From contig JAKSRX010000011.1 in assembly GCA_024403365.1 (NCBI GenBank), positions 1 to 35,601 of the forward strand: a DNA stretch of 35,601 nt, in the 5' to 3' direction. This document shows, piece after piece, positions 1 to 9,006 of the stretch; the stretch's first letter is position 1; each line of letters begins with the position of its first letter. The notes below the pieces were generated by a model, which worked only from the letters and a program-made list of their open reading frames with translations, did no database searches and had not been told where the DNA came from. The DNA is from Acetatifactor sp. (GTDB lineage Bacteria; Bacillota; Clostridia; Lachnospirales; Lachnospiraceae). The translations under genes and the position numbers were made by a program.

Positions 1-536
1 GGATCATGGGCATCAAAGGTAATGAAGTTGGAGATACCCATATCGCGAAGCTCTGTCAGTGCATATGCACAGTCCAGGGATTCTCTGCCGTTTCTCTTGT
101 GCTGTCTGCCTTCGTAGAGGAAGGGCATAATGACATTGATTCGGCGGGCTTTACCGTTACATGCTGCGATGACACGCTTCAGATCCTGATAGTGATCATC
201 GGGAGACATGTGGTTCTCATAACCGTTAATGCTGTAAGTGATGCTGTGGTTGCAGACATCCACCAGAATGAAAAGATCTTTTCCACGAATACTTTCGCCG
301 AAGACTGCTTTGCCTTCGCCGCTGCCGAAGCGGGGAGTGCTTACTGTGGTAAGATAATTGTCTTCACTGTAGCCGTGAAAAGCGGGATCGCTTTTTACTC
401 TTGTGTTTTGTACATAACTACGAAAATCTACCAGATACTCGTTGATCCTCTCGCCCATCTTCTGTGCGGAAGGCAGAACTACGAGCTTCAAAGGAGCAAC
501 CGGCATAGCATTTTCGATACTCTCTAAGTTAGGCAT
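1..536 (-). CDS. prs: Ribose-phosphate pyrophosphokinase (PRPP synthetase), 5' part, cut by window edge
   Basis: This gene makes 5-phosphoribosyl-1-diphosphate from ribose-5-phosphate and ATP in the cytoplasm, the entry compound for purine, pyrimidine, NAD, histidine and tryptophan synthesis. The first 178 residues are in the window. The N-terminus (MPNLESIENAMPVAP) and the spacing of later motifs fit the longer PRPP synthetase form that I recall from Lachnospiraceae. Family landmarks include an FGESIRGKDLFILVD segment, a conserved VIMPFLYEGRQ block (the ARQDR-like ATP loop is YEGRQHKR here), and the FDAHD(P) metal/ribose-5-phosphate segment at the edge. The start at 536 is preceded by GGAGGT (541-546) and a good promoter. 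The plus-strand open frame over the same bases is an antisense shadow. The catalytic C-terminal half lies outside the window. Confidence 0.9.
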   Translation of the reverse strand, partial: MPNLESIENAMPVAPLKLVVLPSAQKMGERINEYLVDFRSYVQNTRVKSDPAFHGYSEDNYLTTVSTPRFGSGEGKAVFGESIRGKDLFILVDVCNHSITYSINGYENHMSPDDHYQDLKRVIAACNGKARRINVIMPFLYEGRQHKRNGRESLDCAYALTELRDMGISNFITFDAHD

Positions 537-571
537 AGTGACCTCCATAAAGTCCTTACATAATTATTATC

Positions 572-600
572 TTTATATCATTTGAATAGTGACACGTCAA
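572..600 (-). promoter_or_regulatory. Sigma-A-type promoter of prs
   Basis: Read on the minus strand, TTGACG (595-600) and TATAAA (572-577) are separated by exactly 17 bases. Transcription would start about 25-30 bases before the prs start codon. This is seen directly as a consensus match; activity is inferred. Confidence 0.75.
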
Positions 601-672
601 GGTTTTTCAAGTATTATATAAAGAGAGTATTGTGCTGTTTTAAACAAAATCTGGGCATGAAAGGCATAAGAT

Positions 673-2010
673 ATGCAGAAAAAACAGAAAAAGCATATTA
701 TCAAAACTGTGCTTCCGGGAAGTATCGCAGAAGAACTGGAAATGGAACCCGGTGATGCGGTGATCTCTATCGACGGCACAGAGATCGAGGATATTTTTGA
801 TTATCAGTTCCTGATTCAGGATACTTATATAGAAGTGTTGATCGAGAAACCTGATGGTGAGCAGTGGCTCTTAGAGGTGGACAAGGATTACGATGAAGAT
901 CTGGGCATCGAGTTTGAGAACGGCCTGATGGATGATTACCGCAGCTGCCACAATAAGTGTGTGTTCTGCTTCATCGATCAGATGCCTCCCGGAATGAGAG
1001 AGACCCTGTATTTCAAGGATGACGATTCCAGACTGTCTTTCCTGCAGGGCAATTATGTAACATTGACCAATATGTCGGAGCATGATATCGACCGTATCTG
1101 CAGATATCATCTTTCTCCTATCAATATTTCCTTCCAGACCATGAATCCGGAACTTCGATGCAAGATGCTGAACAATCGTTTCGCAGGCGAAGCGCTGAAG
1201 AAGGTGGACCGTCTCTTTGAGGCGGATATTCATATGAACGGACAGATCGTACTCTGTAAGGGTTTGAATGACGGTAAGGAACTGGAATTCAGTATCACCG
1301 AGATGATGAAATATATTCCGAATCTGGAGAGTGTTTCTGTTGTTCCCGTAGGTCTTTCCAAGTATCGTGAGGGATTATATCCCCTGGAGTCTTTTGAAAA
1401 GGAAGACGCGGAGGAAGTCATCGATCTGATCGAGAAGTATCAGAAGATCTGTTTTGAAAAGTACGGCATCCATTTCATCCATGCCAGTGATGAGTGGTAT
1501 ATTCTGGCAGAGAGGGAAATGCCTGAGGAAGAGCGATACGACGGCTACTTACAGTATGAGAATGGTGTGGGAATGACCCGTATGCTGCTCAATGAGTTCC
1601 AGGCCGAGATGGAGAAGAGAAAGGCTCATGACGGATTTCCCTGCTATGGACCTGTAGGAGAAATGTCCATGGCTACCGGTAAATTGGCCTATCCTTATAT
1701 CAAGCGGATGGCGGATGCAGTGATGGAAGCTTATCCCAATATCAAGATCCATGTCTATTGCATCACCAACTATTTCTTCGGCGAGAAGATCACCGTTTCC
1801 GGCTTGATCACGGGACAGGATCTGATCGCTCAGCTGAAGGGAAAAGAACTGGGAAGCAGACTGATCCTGCCGGAAAATATCGTGCGAAGCGGAGAGGATG
1901 TTTTCCTGGATGACCTCCATGTACCGGATGTGGAAAAGGCTTTACAAGTGCCCCTGGATATTGTAAAATCAGGCGGGTATGAATTTGTTGATTGTGTGTT
2001 GAATGTTTAG
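673..2010 (+). CDS. DUF512 family protein: PDZ-like domain plus radical-SAM-like Fe-S domain
   Basis: This 445-residue protein belongs to the DUF512 family (TIGR03279-like), commonly found beside der in Clostridia. Residues about 10-70 form a PDZ-like module, with a PGSIAEELEMEPGD stretch typical of such domains. A CX3CX2C cluster follows at C92, C96 and C99, the spacing of a radical-SAM 4Fe-4S site, and then the C-terminal DUF512 region. No biochemical role is established for the family that I know of. The start at 673 has a GAAAGG ribosome binding site at 659-664. A weak promoter candidate, TTTCAA (605-610) with 17 bases to TATTGT (628-633), lies upstream. The stop is 15 bases before der, so the two genes are probably co-transcribed. 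Confidence 0.88.
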   Translation: MQKKQKKHIIKTVLPGSIAEELEMEPGDAVISIDGTEIEDIFDYQFLIQDTYIEVLIEKPDGEQWLLEVDKDYDEDLGIEFENGLMDDYRSCHNKCVFCFIDQMPPGMRETLYFKDDDSRLSFLQGNYVTLTNMSEHDIDRICRYHLSPINISFQTMNPELRCKMLNNRFAGEALKKVDRLFEADIHMNGQIVLCKGLNDGKELEFSITEMMKYIPNLESVSVVPVGLSKYREGLYPLESFEKEDAEEVIDLIEKYQKICFEKYGIHFIHASDEWYILAEREMPEEERYDGYLQYENGVGMTRMLLNEFQAEMEKRKAHDGFPCYGPVGEMSMATGKLAYPYIKRMADAVMEAYPNIKIHVYCITNYFFGEKITVSGLITGQDLIAQLKGKELGSRLILPENIVRSGEDVFLDDLHVPDVEKALQVPLDIVKSGGYEFVDCVLNV

Positions 2011-2025
2011 TTTTTAGGAGGAAAC

Positions 2026-3366
2026 ATGGCGAATAAAAAACGTAAGCCGATCGTTGCCGTAGTAGGTCGTCCCAACGTAGGAAAATCTACTCTGTTTAAC
2101 GCTTTGGCAGGTGAAAATATATCCATCGTAAAAGATACGCCCGGTATCACCAGAGACCGTATTTATGCAGATGTCAACTGGCTGGATCGTACTTTTACCT
2201 TAATTGATACCGGCGGTATCGAGCCGGACAGCAATGATATCATTCTGTCCCAGATGAGAACTCAGGCTGAGATCGCCATGGAGACCGCTGATGTTATCAT
2301 TTTCCTGGTAGATGTAAAGCAAGGACTCGTGGATTCCGATGCAAAGGTAGCGGACATGCTGCGTCGTTCTCATAAGCCTGTTGTTTTGGTAGTCAACAAG
2401 GTGGACAGTTTCGAGAAGTTCATGGCGGATGTCTATGAATTCTATAATCTGGGTATCGGCGACCCTCATCCCATCTCTGCGGTAAACAGAATGGGACTGG
2501 GCGATATGCTGGATGAGGTCATGTCTTATTTCCCTGACCTGGAAGGGGATGAGGAAGAGGATGATCGTCCCCGTGTGGCTATCGTTGGTAAGCCCAATGT
2601 AGGTAAATCTTCCCTGATCAATAAGCTTCTTGGTGAGAACCGTCTGATCGTATCCGATATTGCAGGTACAACCAGAGATGCTGTTGATACAGAGGTCGCT
2701 TACAACGGTAAAGACTACGTGTTTATCGATACGGCAGGACTTCGTCGTAAGAACAAGATCAAGGAAGATCTGGAAAAGTATATGATCGTTCGTACCGTCA
2801 GTGCGGTAGAGCGTGCGGATATCGTGGTACTTCTGATCGATGCTGTGGAAGGTGTTACCGAGCAGGATGCAAAGATAGCAGGTATCGCTCATGAGAGAGG
2901 TAAGGCTGTCATCATTGCGGTGAACAAGTGGGATGCGGTAGAGAAGGATGACAAGACCATTTATCGTGTCACTGAGAGAGTTCGCAACACTTTGTCCTAT
3001 ATGCCTTATGCGGAGATCCTTTTCATTTCTGCTTTGACAGGACAGAGATTGAATAAATTGTTCGAAACCATTGATATGGTCAGCGAGAACCATGCGATGC
3101 GTGTACAGACCGGTGTGCTGAATGAGATCATGTCTGAGGCAGTTGCTATGCAGCAGCCCCCTTCCGATAAGGGTAGGAGATTGAAACTCTACTATATCAC
3201 ACAGGTTTCCGTAAAGCCTCCCACATTTGTCATCTTCGTAAATGACAAGGAACTGATGCATTTCTCCTATACCAGATATATCGAGAATCAGATCCGGGAG
3301 ACTTTTGGATTTAAGGGAACACCGCTTCGTTTCATTATCAGAGAGCGCGGTGAGAAGGAGCAGTAA
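2026..3366 (+). CDS. der: Ribosome biogenesis GTPase Der (EngA)
   Basis: Der is an essential tandem-GTPase that helps mature the 50S ribosomal subunit. At 446 residues it has the usual family length. The first G domain shows GRPNVGKST at residues 14-22, a DTPGIT-type G3 motif and NKVD. The second shows GKPNVGKSS from residue 188, DTAGLRRK and NKWD. A basic C-terminal KH-like domain follows, ending in an [14 protein letters not shown] segment. The start is set by AGGAGG just upstream (2017-2022). The stop codon overlaps the plsY start by one base (TAATG), which indicates translational coupling. Confidence 0.97.
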   Translation: MANKKRKPIVAVVGRPNVGKSTLFNALAGENISIVKDTPGITRDRIYADVNWLDRTFTLIDTGGIEPDSNDIILSQMRTQAEIAMETADVIIFLVDVKQGLVDSDAKVADMLRRSHKPVVLVVNKVDSFEKFMADVYEFYNLGIGDPHPISAVNRMGLGDMLDEVMSYFPDLEGDEEEDDRPRVAIVGKPNVGKSSLINKLLGENRLIVSDIAGTTRDAVDTEVAYNGKDYVFIDTAGLRRKNKIKEDLEKYMIVRTVSAVERADIVVLLIDAVEGVTEQDAKIAGIAHERGKAVIIAVNKWDAVEKDDKTIYRVTERVRNTLSYMPYAEILFISALTGQRLNKLFETIDMVSENHAMRVQTGVLNEIMSEAVAMQQPPSDKGRRLKLYYITQVSVKPPTFVIFVNDKELMHFSYTRYIENQIRETFGFKGTPLRFIIRERGEKEQ

Positions 3367-4019
3367 TGGTAAGATTGATTTGTCTGGCCATTGGCTATGT
3401 ATTTGGCTTATTTCAGACTGCGTTTTTCTACGGAAAGATGCACGGCATCGATATCAGAGAGCACGGCAGCGGTAACTCCGGTACCACCAATACCTTGCGA
3501 GTACTTGGTACCAAGGCAGGTCTGATCGTGTTTGCGGGAGACTGTCTGAAATGTATGGCAGCTGTGTGGATCGTGAGACTGGTGTTTGGAACGACCTATC
3601 ATAATATTATTTATATGTTGTGCCTTTACACAGGCGCAGGCGCAGTGCTTGGCCACAATTATCCCTTCTATATGGGATTTAAGGGTGGAAAAGGAATCGC
3701 TGTAACCGCGGGAATGGTGCTTAGTTTCCATCCCTATTTTATCATTACCGGTGTGTTGACCTTCTTTGGGATCTTCTTTGCGACCCATTATGTTTCACTG
3801 GGTTCCCTTTTGGTGTACACCGTGCTGATGATCCAGTTGGTGATCTCCGGTCAGATGGGACTGTTTTCTGAGATGACACAGCCTCAGTTGCTTGAGATGT
3901 ATGCGATATTCGGCTGCATGTTCCTTATGGCTTTCTGGAAGCACAGAGAGAACATCAAGCGTCTGGCAACCGGAACCGAGAGAAAGACATACCTTACGAA
4001 GAAGAATAAAGTAGATTAA
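3366..4019 (+). CDS. plsY: Glycerol-3-phosphate acyltransferase PlsY
   Basis: PlsY is an integral membrane enzyme that transfers an acyl group from acyl-phosphate to glycerol-3-phosphate, the first committed step of phospholipid synthesis. The 217-residue sequence has several hydrophobic segments. It carries the three conserved motifs of the family: HGSGNSGTTNTLRVLG near residues 33-48, a GHNYPFYMGFKGGKG stretch near 97-111, and a later membrane-facing motif. It overlaps der by one base and lies directly before gpsA, whose product makes its substrate. The pairing is functional as well as positional. Confidence 0.95.
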   Translation: MVRLICLAIGYVFGLFQTAFFYGKMHGIDIREHGSGNSGTTNTLRVLGTKAGLIVFAGDCLKCMAAVWIVRLVFGTTYHNIIYMLCLYTGAGAVLGHNYPFYMGFKGGKGIAVTAGMVLSFHPYFIITGVLTFFGIFFATHYVSLGSLLVYTVLMIQLVISGQMGLFSEMTQPQLLEMYAIFGCMFLMAFWKHRENIKRLATGTERKTYLTKKNKVD

Positions 4020-4043
4020 TTGATCATTTCTGGGGGAAAAGAT

Positions 4044-5057
4044 ATGGCAAAAGTAAGTATTTTAGGCGGCGGCAGTTGGGGTATTGCCCTTGCGGTCCTG
4101 CTTCACAATAACGGACATGAGATCACGATCTGGTCAGCTCTGGAATCAGAGATCGAAATGCTTCGTGAAAAGCATGAACATAAGATGCTTCCCGGCGTGA
4201 AGCTTGCTGAAGATATGATCTTTACAACAGATGAGATGGAAGCAGTATGCGGCAGAGATCTTGTGGTCATGGCTGTTGCTAGTTCTTATACAAGAGCAAC
4301 TGCAGAGCGTTTTAAACCCTTTATTTACCCTACTCAGAAAATTGTGAATGTGGCAAAGGGTATCGAAGAGAATACATTGCTCACACTTTGTCAGATCATT
4401 GAGAGTGTCATTCCGCAGGCGGATGTGGCAGTTCTTTCCGGACCTTCCCATGCGGAAGAAGTAAGCCGAGGTTTACCTACTACAGTTGTAGTCGGTGCCA
4501 AAACCAGGGAGACTGCAGAATACATTCAGAATCTTTTCATGAATGAGGTGTTCAGAGTATATATCAGCCCGGATATCCTGGGTATCGAGTTAGGTGGTTC
4601 CCTGAAGAATGTGGTAGCCCTTGCAGCAGGTATTGCAGACGGACTGGGCTATGGTGATAACAGTAAGGCTGCATTGATCACTCGTGGTATTACCGAGATC
4701 GCACGCCTTGGCACTGTGATGGGCGGTAAATTCGAGACCTTCTGCGGCCTGACGGGTATCGGCGATCTGATCGTAACCTGTGCCAGCATGCATTCCCGTA
4801 ACCGTCGTGCCGGAATCCTCATCGGACAGGGTAAGACCTGCGATGAAGCAATGGCTGAAGTACAGATGGTGGTTGAGGGTGTTTATTCCGCGAAGGCTGC
4901 CATGCAGCTTGCCGAGAAATATCATGTATCCCTGCCTATCATTGAGCAGGTAAATGCAGTTTTGTTTGACGGCAAGAATGCAGAGACCGCTGTGAAGGAA
5001 CTGATGCTACGTGATAAAAAGGTAGAAGTACCTGCTTTCCCTTGGCCGGAGGAGTAA
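4044..5057 (+). CDS. gpsA: NAD(P)H-dependent glycerol-3-phosphate dehydrogenase
   Basis: GpsA reduces dihydroxyacetone phosphate to sn-glycerol-3-phosphate, feeding PlsY. The protein is 337 residues from the ATG at 4044. An in-frame TTG at 4020 would add eight residues, but the strong GGGGG ribosome binding site at 4032-4036 and the family N-terminus (MAKVSILGGGSWGIAL) favour 4044. The Rossmann GGGSWG nucleotide loop is at residues 7-12. Further landmarks are VAKGIE, LSGPSHAEEV, the catalytic-lysine region GGSLKNVVALAAG, and the substrate-binding stretch SRNRRAG. The stop is followed by a 52-base gap with no clear terminator. Confidence 0.96.
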   Translation: MAKVSILGGGSWGIALAVLLHNNGHEITIWSALESEIEMLREKHEHKMLPGVKLAEDMIFTTDEMEAVCGRDLVVMAVASSYTRATAERFKPFIYPTQKIVNVAKGIEENTLLTLCQIIESVIPQADVAVLSGPSHAEEVSRGLPTTVVVGAKTRETAEYIQNLFMNEVFRVYISPDILGIELGGSLKNVVALAAGIADGLGYGDNSKAALITRGITEIARLGTVMGGKFETFCGLTGIGDLIVTCASMHSRNRRAGILIGQGKTCDEAMAEVQMVVEGVYSAKAAMQLAEKYHVSLPIIEQVNAVLFDGKNAETAVKELMLRDKKVEVPAFPWPEE

Positions 5058-5109
5058 GCAGCTACTGTTGATGTGTTTACTTCTGTGATGAGTAGAAGGG
5101 AGCAACACT

Positions 5110-6798
5110 ATGAATTGGAACAATAAGAAAGCAGGGATTCGGGAACTTATCCCTGCTGTTCATTTTTTATTGAGTTTTCTATATGAGAGACTGGTGATCC
5201 AGTTTACGCCCAAGGTGGATATCGTTGCCGCCATCGCAAAGAGCCAGATCATCAGTGAAGGCACAGAGCGTGTGCTGGCGTACGTGATCAGTAAGATCAT
5301 CGGCGGCATTCTGATCCTTTTGTTATGGAAATTGATCTTTTATGTGATCGACCATATAAAAATATCAAAAGATGTCAGAGTTCTGTTGTCTGTTTTTGCC
5401 ATCGGTTTGATCATGATATTATGTATTTGGCCGGAGCCTGCTTTTGATCTGGATTTCGATAACTACATCACCTTTTCCTATGCGATCCGCCTGGAGCCTG
5501 AGTACTGGCATTCTGCCTACACCAGCTATGTATATTGCGGATGTATGATGGTGATCCCGCATCCTGTTGCCATCGCTGTGGTACAGTGGGTGGCATTTGT
5601 GGCATCTCTGGGATATCTCATGGTTCGTATGGAGAAAAGTCCCGTGTTAAAGGGAAAAGGAAAATGGCTGGCATTTCTGCTGTTTCTTGTGCCCGGCAGT
5701 TTCACCGTTATGACCTCTGCCTATAGAACAGAACTGTATGCGGTGCTTTGCATATTTGCCATGACGCTGTTTGCAATGGATGCCATCGATCACAAGGAGA
5801 GGACCGCCAAAGAGATCATCGGTATCGCGATCTTGTGTGCTTTTTTGGCAGTATGGCGTTCGGAAGGATTGATCCTCGGATTCCTGTCATTCTTTATTTT
5901 GATCTTATTTGTATATCGTCCTGCTTTTAAGAAGGTGCTTTTGTATTTCTGCAGCCTGATCCTTGCATTTCTGTTGATCCTGATGCCCCAGAAACTGGGA
6001 GATATGAAATATTACGGAAATGATTACAGTTTCATCAATTCCTTTACCATATTGATGAATATATTCAATACACCGGGTTCTGATCTGTCTTATGAAGGCG
6101 TGGAGCAGGATCTGGCAGCGATAGAAGCGGTTGCCCCCATCGAGCTGATCAAAGCTCACGGAATGGAAGGATATCGCAGATATAATGTGGCAAACGGACG
6201 GAAAGATATCAACCAGAGCCTGGCGGATCAAGAGACAGGAAAGCAATATAAGAAAGCCTTTTATCGTCTGATCCTCCATAATCCGAAGATCTACATCAAG
6301 ACCCAGACTTATATGTTGTTCAATATCTTTGGATTGGTGCCCTATTATCATATCGTTCTCTCAGATAAGGTGCCGGAACATGACCTGCCTATGTGGACTT
6401 ATGATGCCTGGGATCTGGGAGAAGCGGATCTGAACAGCTTCGCCGGTGTGGCCGCTTGGAGAGAGAATTCTTTCCATCAACAGGCTTATCAACTGGTGAT
6501 AGGAGCAGTGAAGGGTGTGAGAGCATTCCTGCATAAGGTTCACATTGATACCTTGATCTTCCTGGGGATGTTTGCGGTGATGGGAGTTACGATCCTGCGA
6601 GAGTTCGTGCTGTTCTGCAGGAAGAAAAAATGCCGCTTTGCCATTGCATTTTTCTGCATTACATTGTTCGGACAGATCGCGGCGATCTGGATGGTAATGC
6701 CTGCTTCCAGTGCAATATATTTACATCCCAGTTTCTACGCCTGTGCGGTGCTTGTGCTGCTTAGTTTGTGCGAATTGAGATGTGATACAAAACAATAA
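5110..6798 (+). CDS. Large polytopic membrane protein, possibly DUF6020/GT-C-like
   Basis: This 562-residue protein has roughly ten or more hydrophobic segments, with a larger extracytoplasmic-looking stretch around residues 310-470. An acidic FDLDFDNY segment after the third membrane span resembles the first-loop acidic motif of GT-C glycosyltransferases. The overall form resembles the DUF6020 group of Firmicute membrane proteins. I do not recognise a substrate or partner. It begins 52 bases after gpsA behind a GGGAG site (5098-5102) and ends at a strong terminator, so it may be the last gene of the der operon. A lipid-linked sugar transferase role is a guess from topology. Confidence 0.6.
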   Translation: MNWNNKKAGIRELIPAVHFLLSFLYERLVIQFTPKVDIVAAIAKSQIISEGTERVLAYVISKIIGGILILLLWKLIFYVIDHIKISKDVRVLLSVFAIGLIMILCIWPEPAFDLDFDNYITFSYAIRLEPEYWHSAYTSYVYCGCMMVIPHPVAIAVVQWVAFVASLGYLMVRMEKSPVLKGKGKWLAFLLFLVPGSFTVMTSAYRTELYAVLCIFAMTLFAMDAIDHKERTAKEIIGIAILCAFLAVWRSEGLILGFLSFFILILFVYRPAFKKVLLYFCSLILAFLLILMPQKLGDMKYYGNDYSFINSFTILMNIFNTPGSDLSYEGVEQDLAAIEAVAPIELIKAHGMEGYRRYNVANGRKDINQSLADQETGKQYKKAFYRLILHNPKIYIKTQTYMLFNIFGLVPYYHIVLSDKVPEHDLPMWTYDAWDLGEADLNSFAGVAAWRENSFHQQAYQLVIGAVKGVRAFLHKVHIDTLIFLGMFAVMGVTILREFVLFCRKKKCRFAIAFFCITLFGQIAAIWMVMPASSAIYLHPSFYACAVLVLLSLCELRCDTKQ

Positions 6799-6807
6799 AA
6801 GAAGAAC

Positions 6808-6841
6808 AACTGTCGATAGAAAAACTATCGGCAGTTTTTTT
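6808..6841 (+). terminator. Intrinsic terminator after the membrane-protein gene
   Basis: A 12-base stem (6808-6819 with 6825-6836, one G-U pair) closes an AAAAA loop and runs into seven T residues (6835-6841). It lies 9 bases after the stop codon. Confidence 0.9.
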
Positions 6842-6866
6842 GTGCAGACGTGCAATTTCCTTGCTT

Positions 6867-6894
6867 TTGAGAGCAAACTATCGTAACATATAAA
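6867..6894 (+). promoter_or_regulatory. Promoter for the MoxR–VWA–CAP–PqqD gene set
   Basis: TTGAGA (6867-6872) and TATAAA (6889-6894) are 16 bases apart. They lie between the preceding terminator and the MoxR start at 6927, which supports a new transcription unit here. Confidence 0.6.
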
Positions 6895-6926
6895 TTAGAT
6901 AATTATGCAGAAAGGCGTGTAAATAT

Positions 6927-7745
6927 ATGGAACAGCAGATTTTTAACGGAACACAGGAATATGTGGCCAGCGAGCAGTTGATGGCAAGTGTAAATATCGC
7001 TATCGCATTGAAAAAACCTTTGTTGATCAAGGGTGAGCCCGGTACCGGCAAGACCATGCTGGCAGAGGCAGTTGCTAAGGCTTTGGGCAAAAGATTGATC
7101 ATCTGGAACATCAAGTCCACCACCAAGGCGCAGGAAGGTCTGTATGTCTATGATACCATTCAGAGACTGTACGACGGACAGTTCGGCGAAGAAGGTGTCA
7201 ATGACATTGCAAGATATATCAAACTGGGCAAACTGGGTGAGGCTTTTGACAGCGATGAACAGGTGATCCTGTTGATCGATGAGATCGATAAGGCAGCTCT
7301 GGAGTTCCCCAATGACTTGCTTTGGGAGCTGGATCAGATGGAATTCTACATCAATGAGACCAAGAGAACAGTCAAGGCAAAGCATCGTCCCATCGTGATC
7401 ATCACCTCCAATGCGGAGAAGGAATTGCCCGATGCATTCCTGCGTCGTTGTATTTTCCATTACATTGATTTCCCTGAGAGAGAGCTGATGGAGGAGATCG
7501 TCAGAGTACATTTCCCCGATGTGGAAGCAAATCTTCTGAAGAATGCTATGGATGTTTTCTATAATATTCGTACCATTCGTGATATCCGCAAAAAGCCCAG
7601 TACCTCCGAACTTATCGACTGGGTAAATGCATTGCAGATCGGCGGTATCCCTGCGGATAAGATCCGCAAAGAACTTCCTTTTGTGGGAGTAGTGGTGAAG
7701 AAGGACGAGGATCTGGAACTGGTGAGACAGAATCCTTTGAACTAA
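6927..7745 (+). CDS. MoxR-family AAA+ ATPase
   Basis: MoxR ATPases act as chaperone-like remodelling enzymes, usually with a von Willebrand A (VWA) partner encoded next door, as here. The 272-residue protein has a Walker A GEPGTGKT at about residues 37-44, a Walker B VILLIDEID near 113-121, and a sensor region TSNAEKELPDAFLRRC typical of the family. A short C-terminal lid follows. The VWA gene begins 17 bases downstream, so the two are probably co-expressed. The substrate or complex that this pair assembles cannot be told from the sequence. Confidence 0.88.
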   Translation: MEQQIFNGTQEYVASEQLMASVNIAIALKKPLLIKGEPGTGKTMLAEAVAKALGKRLIIWNIKSTTKAQEGLYVYDTIQRLYDGQFGEEGVNDIARYIKLGKLGEAFDSDEQVILLIDEIDKAALEFPNDLLWELDQMEFYINETKRTVKAKHRPIVIITSNAEKELPDAFLRRCIFHYIDFPERELMEEIVRVHFPDVEANLLKNAMDVFYNIRTIRDIRKKPSTSELIDWVNALQIGGIPADKIRKELPFVGVVVKKDEDLELVRQNPLN

Positions 7746-7762
7746 ACTATCGGAGTGTATAA

Positions 7763-8965
7763 ATGTTCATTAAATTTTTTGAAACGCTCCGAGCCAAAGG
7801 CCTTCGCGTGACATTGGGAGAGTGGCTGACATTGCAGGATGCCCTGGATCAGGGACTCTGCGGCAGTTCTCTGACACAGTTTTATTATGTGGCGCGAATG
7901 ATCTTAGTAAAGAGTGAGACTGATTTTGATAAATTTGATATGGCCTTTGAAGAATGCTTCAAGCCTGCGCAGCGGGAGACCGAGGTGGGCAAGGAAATGC
8001 TTCGCTGGCTGGACAAGTCCGATATGATGGAACTGGCTCATGAGGAAGCAAGAGCGCATCTGAATCAGATGGAGGACATTGCCGTTGACAAAGAAACTGT
8101 GGAAGAGACCTTTAAGCAGAGACTGAAGGACCAGGACAGCGAACACAACGGCGGAAGCTTCTGGATCGGTACCATGGGTAAGACTTCCTTCGGTAATATG
8201 GGCGGTAATGTCGGCGGTGTTCGTGTGGGCGGACAGACCGGTTACCAATCAGCCTTCTCCGTAGTGGGAGCCAGAAAGTATCGTGACTTCAGAGATGACA
8301 GAGTACTGGATAACAGACAGTTTCAGCTCGCATTTCGCAAGTTGAGACAGTTTTCCAGCAGATTGGATATTCCCGAGACGGAGCTGGATATCGACGGAAC
8401 CATTGACAAGACCTGTAACAACGGCGGTTGTCTGCAGATCGTGATGCAGAAGCCTCGTAAAAATGCGGTGAAGCTTTTGCTTCTCATGGATTCCGGCGGA
8501 ACCATGATCCCCTACAGCAGCCTGCTCAATGATCTGTTCCAGGCGGTGCACAAATCCAATCATTATAAGGATGTAAAGACCTATTATTTCCACAACTGTA
8601 TCTATTCCAAACTCTACAAGACACCGGAGTGTGAGAACGGAGACTGGATCGATACGGAGTGGATGTTCAGAAATTTGGACAGTGACTATAAGGTGATCAT
8701 TGTAGGTGATGCAGCAATGGCACCGGAGGAATTGTATTCCGATACCGGTAACTATCGTGGCCCTAACGGAGGCTTATCTGGGTGGGAATGGTTGAAACTG
8801 GTAAAGAAGAAATACAAGAAAGTAGTCTGGCTGAATCCCAAGATGGCTCCCGGAAGAGCCCCCTGGAGAGAGGCAGAGACCGCGGTAAAGGAACTGTTCC
8901 CCATGTATAAGTTAACGGTGGACGGTCTAAATCGCGCCATGATCAAATTGATGGCGAATAAATAG
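7763..8965 (+). CDS. CoxE-like VWA-domain protein, partner of MoxR
   Basis: This 400-residue cytoplasmic protein has an N-terminal helical region, a glycine-rich middle (about residues 130-160, with IGTMGKTSFGNMGGNVGG) and a C-terminal VWA fold of the CoxE type. The usual metal-site DxSxS is replaced by DSGGT (start of the MDSGGTM stretch near residue 247), so the metal site is atypical. The later YFHNCIYSKLY and VGDAAMAPEEL segments match the core strands of CoxE-like proteins. Together with the upstream ATPase it forms a MoxR–VWA pair, which in other bacteria matures or inserts metal into protein complexes. No metalloenzyme gene is adjacent. Confidence 0.8.
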   Translation: MFIKFFETLRAKGLRVTLGEWLTLQDALDQGLCGSSLTQFYYVARMILVKSETDFDKFDMAFEECFKPAQRETEVGKEMLRWLDKSDMMELAHEEARAHLNQMEDIAVDKETVEETFKQRLKDQDSEHNGGSFWIGTMGKTSFGNMGGNVGGVRVGGQTGYQSAFSVVGARKYRDFRDDRVLDNRQFQLAFRKLRQFSSRLDIPETELDIDGTIDKTCNNGGCLQIVMQKPRKNAVKLLLLMDSGGTMIPYSSLLNDLFQAVHKSNHYKDVKTYYFHNCIYSKLYKTPECENGDWIDTEWMFRNLDSDYKVIIVGDAAMAPEELYSDTGNYRGPNGGLSGWEWLKLVKKKYKKVVWLNPKMAPGRAPWREAETAVKELFPMYKLTVDGLNRAMIKLMANK

Positions 8966-9006
8966 AGGGTATAGTTGATCATTTTTCATGAAAAGGAGAA
9001 GGATAT

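Noticed and set aside
6-527. Plus-strand 173-codon open frame
   Set aside because: It is antisense to a convincing PRPP synthetase start with promoter and ribosome site, and its product has no recognisable character.
2200-3261. Long minus-strand open frame (353 codons) across der
   Set aside because: It is a shadow of the conserved der reading frame; histidine- and cysteine-rich composition and no ribosome site.
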